A stretch of DNA of 64,000 nucleotides from Echeneis naucrates (Eukaryota > Chordata > Actinopteri > Carangiformes > Echeneidae): positions 15,588,707 through 15,652,706 of the forward strand of contig NC_042532.1 in the NCBI RefSeq assembly GCF_900963305.1. Reading direction: 5' to 3'. Position 1 is the stretch's first letter. Each line of letters opens with the position of its first letter. The notes beneath the pieces were generated by a model. That model made no database searches. It was not told the origin of the DNA and saw only the letters and a program-made list of their open reading frames with translations. A program made the position numbers and the translations under genes. Below are positions 51,851 to 64,000 of this stretch, one piece after another.

Positions 51851-52455
51851 ACATTTATTAGTAACTGATTATTTTTAGGTTGTGACGTTTATATATGAAT
51901 ATTTCTCCAAACTTTTATTTAGAAGGCAAACAGCTCATTTTTTATTTTATTTTTTTTGCAAGTCAACATTTACATTGCGATTAACAGCAGCCTGAACATT
52001 GCATTGATGTTGAACTGATTTCTGGTCATTAGCCCGATTCAGGGGACTGGGGGGGGGTAGCTGTAGGTGTGTAGCACCACTGTGAGGTGAATACAAGGTG
52101 GTGCAACGCTAATTGAGGCAATTCAGCCAACCTTTCATGGATATGATAGACAAGCTACAACTAAGAATAGAGGTTGATATGCAAAAAGAAGTCAAGTGTT
52201 ATAAAAGCAGTGGTCATCGTTTATGCTGAGAATTTATCAAACATACAGATGAGGGGATGAGATACCGTGACGCCTGTGTGTTAACAGACACAGTACAACC
52301 AGGCTGAGATGAAACTTCTGGTTTAAAAAAAAAACAAAAAAAACATGCAAAGCTTTCCCTGTCTCCCAGACATGTGAGTACAACTTAATTCACAGAAAAC
52401 TTTGATTTCAGAGCTGAGATATTTTGCAGACTAAGTGAACAGATAAGATACATAC

Positions 52456-52552
52456 CTGACTGGCGTTGTGCAGACAGGACTCTCTCTGAACACTAACGCG
52501 ACTGGACGAGAAGTCAACCTGAGCTGTGTTGGGATGGACGGCGAACAGTTGC
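52456..52552 (-). other. gng7: Candidate noncoding 5' exon of gng7
   Basis: On the minus strand a 97-nt segment is bounded by an acceptor (TTGACCAG|GCAACT at 52552) and a strong donor (AGTCAG|GTATGT at 52456). It carries no long open frame and lies between the gng7 coding exon and the GC-rich promoter at 55 kb. Confidence 0.4.
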
Positions 52553-52939
52553 CTGGTCAAAAGGACAGAGCCGGGTGATGGCTCAGTTCACATCGGCTTG
52601 ACTGTGAAGAACAAAGAGCAGAAGAGCAGGTGACATGAGCGAGTGATTTGACTGTGAAGATAAAGCCACCATTTTACTTTGGATTTGGTGGAACCATCAT
52701 CATCAACCAACTTCAGTGTGTCCAATATCTGTCATTACAACCCCCCCACCCCACCCCACCCCAAAAGCACCAGCACTGTTCAGGTAATAGGATGTTCCTG
52801 CATTTCCCGTATTTCCAGACAAATAATCCAGACTTATTATTAACTCCTAAAGACCTGCTGTTTCCAGCTCCGTCCAGTTCAATGATGTTTCCCCATCAAT
52901 ACATTCGATGAACACACACCTCGGCTGTCACGTATATCA

Positions 52940-55000
52940 CAGAGTGTGTTACGACTGTGTCTCTCACTCTGTCTCTGTCTGTCGCCCTCTTTCCCAGGGA
53001 GAGAGCCCTGCTTTAATTACTACTACTGTGGAGAAGCTCAGAGATTCATGCCTGTAATTAGGGCTTTTATGTGTGTGAGTGTGTGTGCATGTGTGTGTGT
53101 GTGTGTGTGTGAGAGAAAGAGAGAGAGGGAAGGAGAATAGATTCATATTATAACACCAGATGCAATTCTCTCTCGGCCATTTATGTGATTATACTTGCAA
53201 GGAAATTTGTGGACTGTTCCCCGGTTGGACCATAACTCTAAACCTAACCCTGGTTTCAACCCCCAACCCAAATTCTAATCCCAACTAAACGAAACCTTTA
53301 GTAGCAACATGCAAAAACAACAAACAGCAGGGTTTCCCTTCTCTCTGCCCTCTCCTTGTCTTCGCACATGAATATTGTTTGTTGATGCGTTTATTTATTC
53401 CTCGGTTTGGATGAGACATTCTGTTTTGGGAGTAATTAATATTAATTTAACTGATATAAGAGAAAAAACAAAACAAAACAAAACAAAACAGGTGGGGGAA
53501 AAAAAAAACGAAATCAAATATGAGTTAGCGTTACATGTTACATTATTCTTGCTTGTTAACAGTGATGTACTTAAGCAACTACAATATAACAAACAGCATG
53601 TGGCTCTTCCCTTATTAGGTTTTTCTGAGGTCTATGAACCAGCCCTGTTGGTTCCAGCACCGCATACACTACCTCTGACCTGAATATAACCTTAACCCTA
53701 ACAAAACCACAAAGTCATACTACAAAAACAACTAAAGCAAGTCTAAAAGCTAAAAGGGACCGATTTGCTGTGACATGTGCCCTAAAACGGGGGGGGGGGG
53801 CAATCACACACTGTATGGTTGTCAGTATCTGTCAAGGTTTATAGAGTAAATGAGCCCATTGATGATGATGATATACAGATGAATCAACCAACAAAACAAA
53901 AACAAACAGTAACTAATTACACAATTACACATCATATCCTCGACTAGTTTTCCAGCACGATCTGCTGTAATCTGCTTTTACTGAGTGTCTATAATCCCTG
54001 CAGGCTCAGCTTTCCCCTTAAACGGAAAAGTCACACACACAAAAATGGAAGTGAAGAGGGAACGGGAATGAAACCAATAAACCTGGAAAGGGCACTGATC
54101 GGCCACATCTCTAAGCCAGAAAGGACTTTTTTTTACACTTCAGACGCGACGTTATAAGCCTCTTCAGCCTGTTGATTTGGCAAACTTTCTGCTACGGCGC
54201 ATTCCGTGCAGACTGAGGGAAGCTGTAGCCTCCAAACGAGCACAAACATGATTTCTTTTTGCCCATTCAAAGCCGCATCTGCCACATCCTGCGCCTCCAA
54301 ATTCAAAACGCTACACCGTCAAAGCTCAATGCAGCAGAAACATCACCCGTACAAGCAAGCAGGCCATTTGTCCTGGCGTGGATTTAAAAAAGGAAACAAC
54401 AACAACAAAAGACATCCCCACAGCCTGACAGGCTCACAAGACGCACACACACACACAAAAAAGCATCAATGTTCATCGATCCTGAGCGCCGATCGGGCCT
54501 ACAGGACGGAGCCATGTCCTCCACCGAAGGCCCCGCTTTCTGCTCCGCCTTGTGAAAACACAATGCGGGCATTTTGATGGATAGAACAGCATGTCCTCTC
54601 TCTCCCATGGCTATCCACACACACACACACACAAGCACACACATGTACACGACGCGCACGGATAAATACGCACGGGCGCACACACAGTAGGCAGACCTTG
54701 TGTGTGTACACATGAAAGCCAGAGATATTTTCCCAAGAGAAGACCAGACCAGACCCGAAAAAAGAAAAAAGACAACCCCAAAGAAAGACGAAAGGGAAAA
54801 AGAAGCCGGCCCTGGCTGCTAGCGGGGGGAGCAGGGGGGTGACATGTTTTCAGGGAGCCAACATGACACACCGGGGCGCGTGCCTTCATGTTCCGCTGTG
54901 ATGCAAATTGATCGGCATACTGCCTGCTTCAGCATATAAGATCCAGAGATGTATCTTTTTTTTTTTTTTTTTTTTTTGGAGGGGGGGCTAGGTTGGAGGC
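52940..55000. other. gng7 5' intron, no gene seen
   Basis: Low-complexity stretches include (GT)n/(GA)n at 53076-53128, AAAAC repeats near 53470 and a (CA)n run near 54614. No exon-like segment was found. Confidence 0.5.
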
Positions 55001-55029
55001 AGAAGGGAGGGAGGGAGGGTGAGACAGTG

Positions 55030-55153
55030 GCTCATGCGTCCTCAGAGTCCAGCCGAGCCGTAGAAAATCTTCCACTGACCCTGTCCCCGGTCCTCCCCAC
55101 CCTCTCTGCCGGCAAAGGGCTGGGGAAATCCGGATTCGTGACACTGATGGAGC

Positions 55154-55185
<32 letters not shown>

Positions 55186-55570
55186 CCCCCCCTCCTCCTC
55201 CTCTCTCTCTCCCCCTCCGCCGCGGCCGCCCTCGGTGAAGGGAGGCCAGGGTTGCAGAGGCGCACGGACGCGATACAACGATCCCAGACAGACGGAGAGA
55301 AAAACACCCGAATATTTCCAAACTCACCTCCGAATAGCGCTGTATTGGTGATTTAAAGGGCCAGATCCGCTGCTTTTCCTCACCCTCTCTGCTCGTTCAC
55401 TCCCCGTCTTCACCGAGCCAAACGCCTCCCCCTCCGATAACTACCAGTGTCTGTCCACTCCTCTACACCCCCCCCTCCTCCTCCTCTCCTCCCCTCCTCC
55501 CCTCCTCTTCCTCCCTCCTTCCCTCCATCTGATCCGGTGGCAGCAGCTTTAACCCAGGGGCTCCCAAACA
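55030..55570 (-). promoter_or_regulatory. gng7: GC-rich promoter and first exon of gng7
   Basis: A CpG-bearing block (for example 'cgccgcggccgccctcgg' at 55217) with long CT-rich tracts (55159-55215, 55465-55530). On the minus strand it contains a strong donor (ATTCGGAG|GTGAGT at 55328), which would end a noncoding first exon. No recognisable coding sequence; the Ser/Arg/Glu-rich frames come from the CT repeats. Confidence 0.5.
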
Positions 55571-55599
55571 AACATCTCCAGACATTCACAGAGATCTGC

Positions 55600-57390
55600 A
55601 TCGCCTGAATGTCTCCTCCAACGTGACCACGTACCCAACGGTGTCCCAGTAAAAGAGATAATAAATAAAATAAATAAAGTAAAAGTAAACCAGGAAAGAA
55701 AAGAAATCAAGGCAGGGTATTAAACCCGGAACTCGAAAGGACTGGTAGCCTGGAAGTTTGGACATTTTGAAGTGTGTATTTTGTCCAGTCTTTTCATACT
55801 GGACCTCCTTTAGATGTCAAAGATGTGTTTCCTCCTTGATCTTATTGAAACCTTCCACCCCCCGGGTTTTACTCCCCTTTATTCAAAATACAGAGTCATC
55901 TATTTAGAGTGGAAACAGATAAACCTTCGGACATATTATCATCCCTTGTTTTGGTTTGGTTTGATTTTGCCCTGATGTGATTTTGACAATAACGTGGGAT
56001 TTCAGGAGTCAGCGATAAATAAACTAAGCTCCTTTCAAACCTTAAAGATCACAGTTTCTCTCCTAGTCCTGTTTTCTTGTTCAATGTTTTAGGACAAAAG
56101 AAAAAGAAAACAAACCAACCTTGATTTCCTTTTGAAAAAGGCGCCGATTGTTCAAATAAGGCAAATGTGACACAGATGCAGAGTTCTGCTCTGAGTTTAA
56201 TTTAACCAACCTGCATAGCGAAATTAGTTTCCTCTGCCATGCACATCTGGATTTGCCCCCTCTCCCACCCCAGATAAAATGAGTCCACTGGCCTGAGCTG
56301 TCACACGGTGGTGCTGTTAGCTCGGCAGTAGTCTGTTCTTCTCCGGGGAAGTGTGGGCCGCTCCTTCTATTCCTGGCAGGCCCAGAGCAAACAGGCACTG
56401 TCTGTTTCCACCGAGCCTCCACACGGAGCTAAAAGTGCTCCATCTCCTGCAACATCATTGGCTGGATTTGGGCCGTTTGCTGTGCAGGATAACATCTTAT
56501 TTATTTATTTTTTACCTTGACTCTTTGCTCGGGGCCTACAGCCTGGCGATGCTGCGATGATATGGGCACATCCAGGCTGAGAACAACGCTGCTGCCATCA
56601 GACCTTTTTCCACCTCCTCTGTGTGGCAACCACTTCAAGCTCCTCATTACAACCACAGGAGAGCTATTTATAACTCACGCACAGTACCGCAATGGCCTCA
56701 TTTCCACTGGCGTGTGAAATTATGCTGATGTCTATACATTTCTCTTACATTTCCTCACCTTTTGGCTCACTCTTTCTCCATCTCCCCCCAGTGTTTTCCC
56801 CTCTCCCTCCCTTGTCTGCTTCACTTCCTTCCTGCATCACTCTCTCTCTCTGCCATCCCCCTCCCTCTGCCTGCCTGCCTGCCTCCCTCCCTTGTGTGTG
56901 CGTGTTGTTGAGGAGGCGGTGGGTTACAGTGGATTACAGCAGGGCTCTTCATTTTCGAGGAAATAAGTGGTGGAAGCCCATGAGTCATGACTTTATGACA
57001 GAGGCGGTGCTCGATCCCACCCTCACCATGCAACTATCAACCAGGCAAAGCGAACAGCACTTCAGGGTCCCCACACCTCAGAAGCCACAAAAGCTCTGGA
57101 TCTATTTGACCAACAGTGAGAACTCCTCCAAGTCGGCAAACAAGAAACCAAGAATCTATCAAATAGTCAAACTTGAGAAAATGATAACAGTGAATAATAA
57201 TAATTTATCAAAATTATTGCTGCTGATTTTATGTCGATCAACATAGTAGTAAGTAATCTTTTGCTATAGTAGTCTACTATATGGTATGTGGATCTTGATG
57301 CTCAGAGGGGGCCCCCCCTCATCAAGCCATGCCTGCCCTGTGTATCTGACTTAAGTCTTTCCTGGATGTTTAGACGTGTGTTTGTGTGTG
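55600..57390. other. Upstream of the gng7 promoter, no gene seen
   Basis: Mixed composition with a pyrimidine-rich stretch at 56770-56890. Open frames through it read as Ser/Pro/Leu-rich composition artefacts. Confidence 0.45.
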
Positions 57391-57397
57391 TCTGTAC

Positions 57398-57535
57398 CTT
57401 GGCACGATCCAGCGGAGGGGTCACCACATTGGCCCAAGACCTCTGCTTGTCGTAGGTTATCTCAGCTCTCACCAGGGTAGCACCACTCTCATCAATGTTG
57501 CTCTGTTTCCATGGCAACGTCGCCGGGTAGAGCAT
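57398..57535 (-). other. Candidate exon upstream of gng7 (coding or 5'UTR)
   Basis: The minus strand is open from an ATG at 57535 (MLYPATLPWKQSNIDESGAT, then LVRAEITYDKQRSWANVV and PPLDRAK, 46 residues) to a donor AAG|GTACAG at 57398, with an in-frame stop 24 nt upstream of the ATG. The wording looks more protein-like than its surroundings, but I recognise no family. Alternatives: a distal noncoding first exon of gng7 (the X-box inside it would suit a promoter) or chance. Confidence 0.25.
57505..57518. promoter_or_regulatory. Perfect X-box (RFX-binding) motif
   Basis: GTTTCCATGGCAAC fits the symmetric RFX consensus GTNRCC-N(0-3)-RGYAAC, except for T in place of R in the left half; the right half ATGGCAAC is perfect. 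It lies in the middle of the candidate minus-strand exon upstream of gng7. Confidence 0.55.
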
Positions 57536-58421
57536 CCCCGAGCAGATGTTAGAGGGTTAAAGTGAGAGTGTGAACTCAGCATCTCTCTTTCTCTCTGCGT
57601 GTGCGTATGTCTGTTTAATTTGCAGTGAAAATTCATTAAAAACAAAACGAGACCCTCCGGCCCTGCGAGCACTTCTCTGACGCTGGGCTCAGAGGCACAG
57701 CGGTGCTCGCAGCTAAACGCCAGTGGCAGCTTGAGCACGTGCTCACAGTGCAAATGCAGCACGCTGATGCCGAGCAGCTGTAATGTTCAGCCTCTTTGTT
57801 GGCATGCAGTGGTGGAGTATGACTAAGCACGTCTCCTCAATTACTGCACTGGAGTCTTCTTAATGCTTACATTTTAATATAGCGCGTTTTACTTGACTGT
57901 GATTTTACACATGAAAGCTGTGGTGGAGCGTAACTAAGCACACACAAGCACGGTTCTTAAGTCCAATTTGAGGTACTATTTATTTGAAAAGTAAAGTCAC
58001 GGCTTTCACAGATGTGGTTTAATAATAACAATATCAACATCTATACTGCGGTATGAGATACAAATATACTGTTTAAGATAACTCTTCACCCACACCATAA
58101 AATATGAACTTGAATTGGATCTCTTACTAAAGATTAGGCTACCTAAAAAAAATAGCTAAAAAAAAAAAAAAGTTACTTACATAACATGCACAGTTACACC
58201 AGCGCCTTGGTGCATATTTCCACCTGCTGATGGGGCAAGAGGAAAAGTCAGAGGATCATCAAAGCTGTGAGGGCTCAGTCTCTCTTAATATCACAGGAGA
58301 CTCCATGATTAGTAATCAAAACGGTGTTACCAACGTCAGCAAGGGTGACGCCAGAACAGCATACAGAAGCTGCAAAAGAGGTCAAACCAAAAAGGCAAGA
58401 AACACTCCTCAATTCACATTT

Positions 58422-58427
58422 TTTATT
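58422..58427 (-). terminator. Candidate polyadenylation signal of a gene entering from the right
   Basis: Minus-strand AATAAA at the left end of the gene-free 58.4-63.8 kb stretch. If real, it closes a transcript whose coding part ends near 63862 or beyond. Confidence 0.25.
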
Positions 58428-58429
58428 AG

Positions 58430-60284
58430 GAAAATCATTTTGCAGATTTGATTATTATCATATTAGATATATATATACATACATATATATGTATACATAT
58501 ATATATTATTTTCAGTTATTTAGAGGATGCATCAGCACAGTATATCTTAATAGGAAGACTATTGCTAGAATAAATATCTATACATCATAATTAGTTAAAT
58601 AAAAAGTTCCAACAGAAGAGCAAAAATAAGTATTTTACAAAAAACAAACAGACCAAAAAAAAAAAAAAAGAAAAGAGAGAAAGCAACAAGTGCTTAAACA
58701 AAATGAACCATTTGCAAAACCGAAGCCATAAATGCTGCTGAGGAGTTTATTTAAAAAATACAAAGATGATTCACAGTTTGTGTCCTTGTTCTCATGCTGG
58801 CTGGAACACCAATAAGGGACCATGCAGGAATGAAGCGCCAGAGTGAGAGGATAGTACCAAACTACATTACCCACAAAGTCTATGTGCCCCACTTTATGCC
58901 CCCCACCCTCCCCCTCACCCTCCCCATCCGCAAAAACACCTTGTGAGGATCTGGGATCTGACACAATCAGACGAGAAGTGATGTGGTGAGCCGGGGAGGT
59001 TAATGAGGTCAGTGGGAGCTTTTTTTTTTTTTTTCTGTTTCCATCCTGCAGAAGCGACTTACTTCCGATACTCTGACGGGTTCTGTAACCTTCCCTCACC
59101 TTGGTAGAAATGAGAGTGACGGGCTAGTTTTCGTTGGGTTTTCAGGCTCCACTGACAGCCTTGTTTTTTTTTTTCTCAGCGGCCCATCCTGCTATGGGAG
59201 AACGCACGTGAACCAAACTTCCTCTGCTGTTCGAGAGGAACATGACCGCTGAGTACCCTGTTACCTCACTGATGGCTGTGGTGATGTGGCTCCCTGGTAC
59301 GAATCCAACGTCAATATCATTAAATGCTATTTTATCCTGCTGCTTTTCTTAATAACAAGCCTTTTTTTTTTAATTCACTCCAGTAATTCAGATTTTTAAA
59401 ATTTAATTTTTCAACAGACTTTGTATTTCTCAATACCATTTTTCCATCTAACTGTTTATCTAATGGCGGCGCTTTTTGATTGAAACACCCTGGGTACATC
59501 CTGTTGGATGAACGGCTGCTGCTAACCACGTAGTTGGTTCTGCCCTGTTTGCTTTGATTGATGGACAAAGACTGTGATGGAAAGTGGCATCATTAATTGG
59601 AGAAAATGGCACTGGGAAAAAAAACAAAACAAAACAAAACATACTGGAATATAATAAATATGACCTTCAATAAAATCAGTTTTTTATGAAATAAAATAAT
59701 AGTAAACATTTAACAAATTATATTAGAATTACATTGTTATATTAGTCTATATTATGTCTCACAAATCATTTTAAAACATGTTTATTAATCTAATATTGGG
59801 CACTTTGGATCACCATACATTTCCTGTTTTAGTTCAGGGAAACTTTGAAAACTCCCCAAAGTTTGAATGACTTCATGGCAGCTGGAAAAAGTTGACATGA
59901 AGTCATCAAGTAGCTCTGCTCTGAAATAACGTTGGGCCAAGTTTTTGTGGTGGCTAAACGGACGCTTCGACTATAAGAGAGAAGAAATGCAGGCCCCCCC
60001 CCACCGCAGGTTCCTTTCCTCTTTCATCTCTGAAATATTAAGACCTTTGAACACTATTTACAACTATCTACAGTCGAATGTGAGCAGTGTCAGCCTTCAG
60101 TCTGTTCAAGTGCAAAAAATGGAAGGGATAAATGTGAAAGAGACTCGGGGAGCTGATTCGAGGAGAAGCACTGCTCACAGTAGAGCCTGGACAAAAGCAC
60201 GGAGCGCACAAACAGCCTGTACCAATGCAATATGTGTGTACGAGTGTGCAACACAAGGAGTACAGTCTGTCTGTTTTGCCTCCA

Positions 60285-60317
<33 letters not shown>

Positions 60318-62918
60318 TGGGCAGTGCAGGATGACTCATGCAGAATGTGTAGGCATTCGCCGCTGGAAAGCTTCAGATATCTGACAGACACTTCAGAAGA
60401 AATGGTGCAGCAACAGCGCACAAACATGCACACTTACACACTCAGGCACACCGGCGTGAACAAACGCAAATAGGTGGTCTATTGTGCACATACATGGATG
60501 CACTCGTGCACGCACGCACACACACACACAGACACATCAGCCCACACCCACGCAGACACAGCAGCAGCAAATATGCTTCACTGATAAATGAGATGAGACA
60601 AGCCGTGAGAGGAAGGGGGCAGAGGTGTCGGTCCTGATTCATGCCGCCGTTTAACTCACACAACCCAGAAACTCAGCGGAAGCTCGCACTTTTGCCAACG
60701 CAACGTCATCCTCCCTCCCTCACAGCTTCCCACCATGCAAAGCACATTTCGGCCGGTGTGGTTTGCACTCCATATTTTCACACACGACTTCTATTTGTAA
60801 CACAGCACTCTCCCCTAACCCCCCCCCCTCCCCTCCACCTCCCTGCTGTATCATATTCCACACAGGTGTACAAGCAATGGCCGCCTCCCGTGCACGTCAG
60901 CAGAACAGCAGATTGCACAAACGTTGTGCTCGCAATCTGGCATCTGCGTGAAGCAGTCAGACACGTCAGGCTGATATTTAGGCAGCATGTGTTAGCCACA
61001 CAGACCAGGAACTGCGGGTTTGGATAATTGTTATAGATTAACAGATTCATTCCATCTTTTTAGCTTTCGTGCTTCTTAGAGCCACATCAGACAGGACGTC
61101 TTCCATCCGTCTGGCATCTAACATGCCCAAAAAAAAAAAAAAAAAAAACCTTTTGCAAAACACATCTTAAACCCAGATCTGTGTCACACATCTTGTGTGT
61201 AAAACGTAAAGTGGTGAGCAGAGAAAATGGGAATGAACGAGCATCCCTAACGGGTAAAGGGTGTGTTTACAATGCAATTTTTTGGGTTTAAGGGGACCTC
61301 ACGTTCAGTGCAAAATACAACACATCAATAACAGATTCATTCCATTTCCAAAGTTAAAAAAAAAAAAAACTCAAAACAAAACAGCCATGGAGTGGAACCT
61401 TTAGTTACATATTCACATTTCGCTAGTATTATCTGATCGGATAGATCTGAAGAGTGGATGTGTCAGATACATTATACCATGAGCATCATTAAGCTGTATA
61501 TTACAGTACATAGCAACATCAAACCTCCTACTGTAACAATATTTCCTGGTTACAAAGGACTGATTCCCACAAAGACAGTGGGTACAGTTGATCTTTACAT
61601 GGGTGACATCTTACTTGAAGCGCTCTCAGTGAACTACCATATGCTTATTTACAATAACTACACGTTGAACTTGTTTCGTGTGGGTCTCTGGGCAGGAATA
61701 ATGCAGGTGGGGCATGTTACATCGAGCTTATAAATGAGGCATTGCTGATTAACGAGCAAGTCTTCAGGTAAAATGTCACCCTAAAGTGCCCAGTTGTTGA
61801 TTCTGCTGCACACAGAAAGACAGAACGAGACAGACGAGGACAGGTGCTGTGCTTTTTCTTTTCGTCTCTTTTCCTTTGTTTTTGTTGTTTTTCTTTTTGA
61901 GAGAAGGACACAGTTAAGAGGGGCATCGTCTGTGTCTTTGGGTTGAACAGTGCAGATTAGCCATCAAATTGTTGTTGTTAAAACCACCTGAGAGATGGAG
62001 AAAAGTAGACAAATAATCTGACCCTCCTCTGGATCCTATGACTTGGTGACCAGGTTTGGGTGTGTTAGATCACGCGGCACACGCGCACGCTTTCATGAGC
62101 CACAGCTAACGGTGGGTCACATCACGATACCCTGTTAATCAGCAGAACCGGACTAAGAAAATGTTTGAGAGCTGTACCGATGGTCATGGTGTGATTGTTT
62201 CCTCCACGTCCAGGACTAGTGAGTTAATGCTAAAGATGGAAATCACATAGAAGACAAAAATGAGCACAAAACAAAACATATATAAAAAAAAAAAAGAAAC
62301 ACACACAGAACAAATGTACAAATAGATATGTCAGTAAAAAAGTATTGTGCTTTTGGCTGCCCTGTGTACATTTTGTACAATTTTCAGAGCTCCTGCGTGA
62401 GAAAAAGGTGTTTGGTGTGTGTGTGTGTGCGTGCGTACATACGCACACACACACATGCTTATGGAAATATGTGGTTGTGAGCTGTAGAATTGTGGAAATT
62501 CTGTGTCAGCAAATATGATTAAAAGGAGACTAATAATATGATTGATTAAATATGATTAAAAGATAGTCTAGGCAAGAACATGGCAAATTAAAATTGTGTG
62601 TGTGTGTGTGTTTATGATATAAAGTGCAATGTGAGGACATGCAGGCTGAGTGAGCCCTGTGTGTTTTCATGTAATCCATCAAGAGTGTTACTCCAATTGA
62701 CAACCACAGCTATGTGCGTGTCTCCACTTGATACTTGCATGAGTGCGTTTGTGCGCATGTTGTGTGTGGATGTGTGTGTGTGATATTCATTCTGTTTCCT
62801 GATGCCTGGATGAGCGTAAGAGAGGTAATGTGACCAAAGCAACCAAAGAGGAAACAGAACTACAGATCCAGGTCACACTGAATAATCTGCATGGAGCAAC
62901 TTTACATCCATATTATTG

Positions 62919-62967
<49 letters not shown>

Positions 62968-63855
62968 CATTATCATCATCATCATCATCATCTATTTATT
63001 ATGTTTTTCTCTGTGTGCTTTTGACTTTACATGAATTCAAAGAGCATCATAAAGAAGGAGGAGAAAAAAAGGCAAAAGAAGAGAAACCTTTGCATGAAAA
63101 GTGCCAAAGCAAACTTGACATTCTTGACCTCAGAACCAAAAGAGTCATCCCGGTTCACCCTCGTTTCACCGACTTGGCATGATCCAAGCGTATCGTCCTC
63201 AAGGCAGACTTGTATTTCTGTTTTGTACTTTGATGAGAGCCCAGCGTCCTTTCATCCGCAGTTAATTGACACTAGATGAGAGTCTTAAAAGGATTGCTGC
63301 GTCATATCAACAGCGCCTGTGCATGCCCTGCCGCTGGATGCTTCGGCGGTTCAGATGAGGACATTCAGACGGGTTGCACATGAGCTTTTGATATCTAGAC
63401 GACTTGTTAAAGGTAAACAAAGGTCTCTTCTTTTTGTGTGTCAGGAGAAATGATTCGGATGGGTGAAATTTGTCCTCTAGCCACAAATGTAAGTTTTAAT
63501 GCTTCAAACTTCACATCAAAGTCTCTGTGACTGATAATAGTGTACACTTGATGGAATATGTTTAAATATCCCAGGATTATATACAAAGTCCTCAGCTGTG
63601 GCTTTGGGTCATGTGTTTTGCTGTTGTCCTTCACGCTAGCAGTCTCCAACCTTCGAGTTCTGCCTTTACCAGCACAATGGACACCTTCAGTCTGTTAAAA
63701 TGGTGTTTCTACCAGATGAGTGAGCTTAACTAACTTTGTCGACTCTGTTATATACATTAAATTTTTCTACAGTTCTTATAATAGGGGGGTTCGCAGTGGA
63801 TGAGGGTGCTGGGGTGTTGGGTGGGGGGGTGGGGGGTGGGCGCTTAGCAGGGTAA
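58430..63855 (-). other. Gene-free stretch, possibly a very long 3'UTR
   Basis: Contains no convincing exon on either strand. It has runs of A (58661, 61133, 61367), (GT)n at 60290-60317 and 62594-62610, and the ATT/ATC array at 62921-62992. It has few decayed mobile elements compared with the left half, as often seen in neuronal 3'UTRs. No tRNA or microRNA hairpin that I know was recognised. Confidence 0.3.
62921..62992 (+). repeat. (ATT)n-(ATC)n compound microsatellite
   Basis: About 15 ATT units followed by ATC units. It produces artificial Tyr-, Leu-, Ser- and His-repeat frames that should not be annotated. Confidence 0.95.
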
Positions 63856-63861
63856 GGAGAA

Positions 63862-64000
63862 TTAGGGTGCAGAAGTGAGAGAGGACTTTGAATGTTTTGT
63901 GTTGATCAGGAACCTTCTGTCTTTGTCGAGCGGTGCTGTTGTCTGTGGTCTTCGTTGCAGATCCTCTGTCAGGTTTTGTGGCACTTTGGACAACGCAGAA
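63862..64000 (-). CDS. Possible C-terminal coding end of an unknown gene (partial)
   Basis: Reading the minus strand from the right edge, one frame is open for 45 codons (SALSKVPQNLTEDLQ, then TTAPLDKDRRFLINTKHSKS) and stops with TAA at 63862. A second frame is also open, so openness alone is weak evidence; the hydrophilic, Lys/Ser/Thr-rich wording is what makes it plausible. No family recognised. DIRAS1 is the human neighbour of GNG7, but this does not look like a small GTPase tail. Confidence 0.2.
   Translation of the reverse strand, partial: SALSKVPQNLTEDLQRRPQTTAPLDKDRRFLINTKHSKSSLTSAP

Noticed and set aside
54929-55356. Several overlapping open frames on both strands rich in Arg/Glu or Ser/Leu
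   Set aside because: They arise from (CT)n/(GA)n tracts in the gng7 promoter and are open in multiple frames at once.
56692-57246. 184-codon plus-strand open frame
   Set aside because: Begins in a pyrimidine-rich stretch and reads as Ser/Pro/Leu composition; no splice signals, domain or Kozak context supports it.
62830-63182. Tyr/His- and Leu/Ser-repeat open frames
   Set aside because: Pure translation of the ATT/ATC microsatellite.

Overview
The window is vertebrate nuclear DNA, almost certainly from a ray-finned (teleost, probably percomorph) fish. Introns are GT-AG and mostly short, about nine protein genes fit in 64 kb, many (CA)n/(GT)n microsatellites are present, and there are decayed copies of a dispersed repeat with the 'gggtttcctccgggcactcc' core that is common in fish genomes. 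I rebuilt the genes by reading splice sites and checking that phase is kept across each junction. Gene names rest on recognisable protein families, not on a database search.

Layout. Four genes lie on the minus strand in the left third: a gp130/IL-12R-type class I cytokine receptor (last exons off the left edge; coding start at 7579), a sperm THEG-repeat protein (spmap2/theg, 12808 to 9943), the SH2 adaptor shd (19335 to 14848) and the splicing factor yju2/ccdc94 (23983 to 21401). Four plus-strand genes follow: a CART neuropeptide precursor (25849-26546), the microtubule-associated protein map1s (27294-35959), an interferon-inducible ifi44-like GTPase (39134-41565) and gadd45b (42492-43707). 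On the right, gng7 (G-protein gamma subunit) lies on the minus strand, with a short two-exon coding part at 51429 to 51025, a probable 5-kb 3'UTR on one side and noncoding 5' exons and a GC-rich promoter on the other. The last 6 kb (58-64 kb) is non-coding or a very long minus-strand 3'UTR, with a possible C-terminal coding piece at the right edge.

Context. YJU2-SHD in tandem and GADD45B-GNG7 in convergent orientation are both found on human 19p13.3, and MAP1S, THEG, IL27RA and IL12RB1 also map to human 19p13, so the window is a piece of the fish counterpart of human 19p. The CART gene is an exception: human CARTPT sits beside MAP1B on chromosome 5. The fish cart-map1s pair therefore looks like the ohnologous copy of CARTPT-MAP1B, with the chromosome-19 CART copy lost in mammals.

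The genes do not form one pathway. Two (receptor, ifi44-like) are immune genes; the ifi44-like gene has a textbook kappa-B plus ISRE promoter. I found no operons, CRISPR arrays, tRNA or rRNA genes, no intact mobile element and no clear previously undescribed system. The most interesting items are the cart-map1s paralogon, a GC-AG intron in map1s, X-box (RFX) motifs at theg and upstream of gng7, the atypical first domain of the receptor, and the unexplained right-hand 6 kb.
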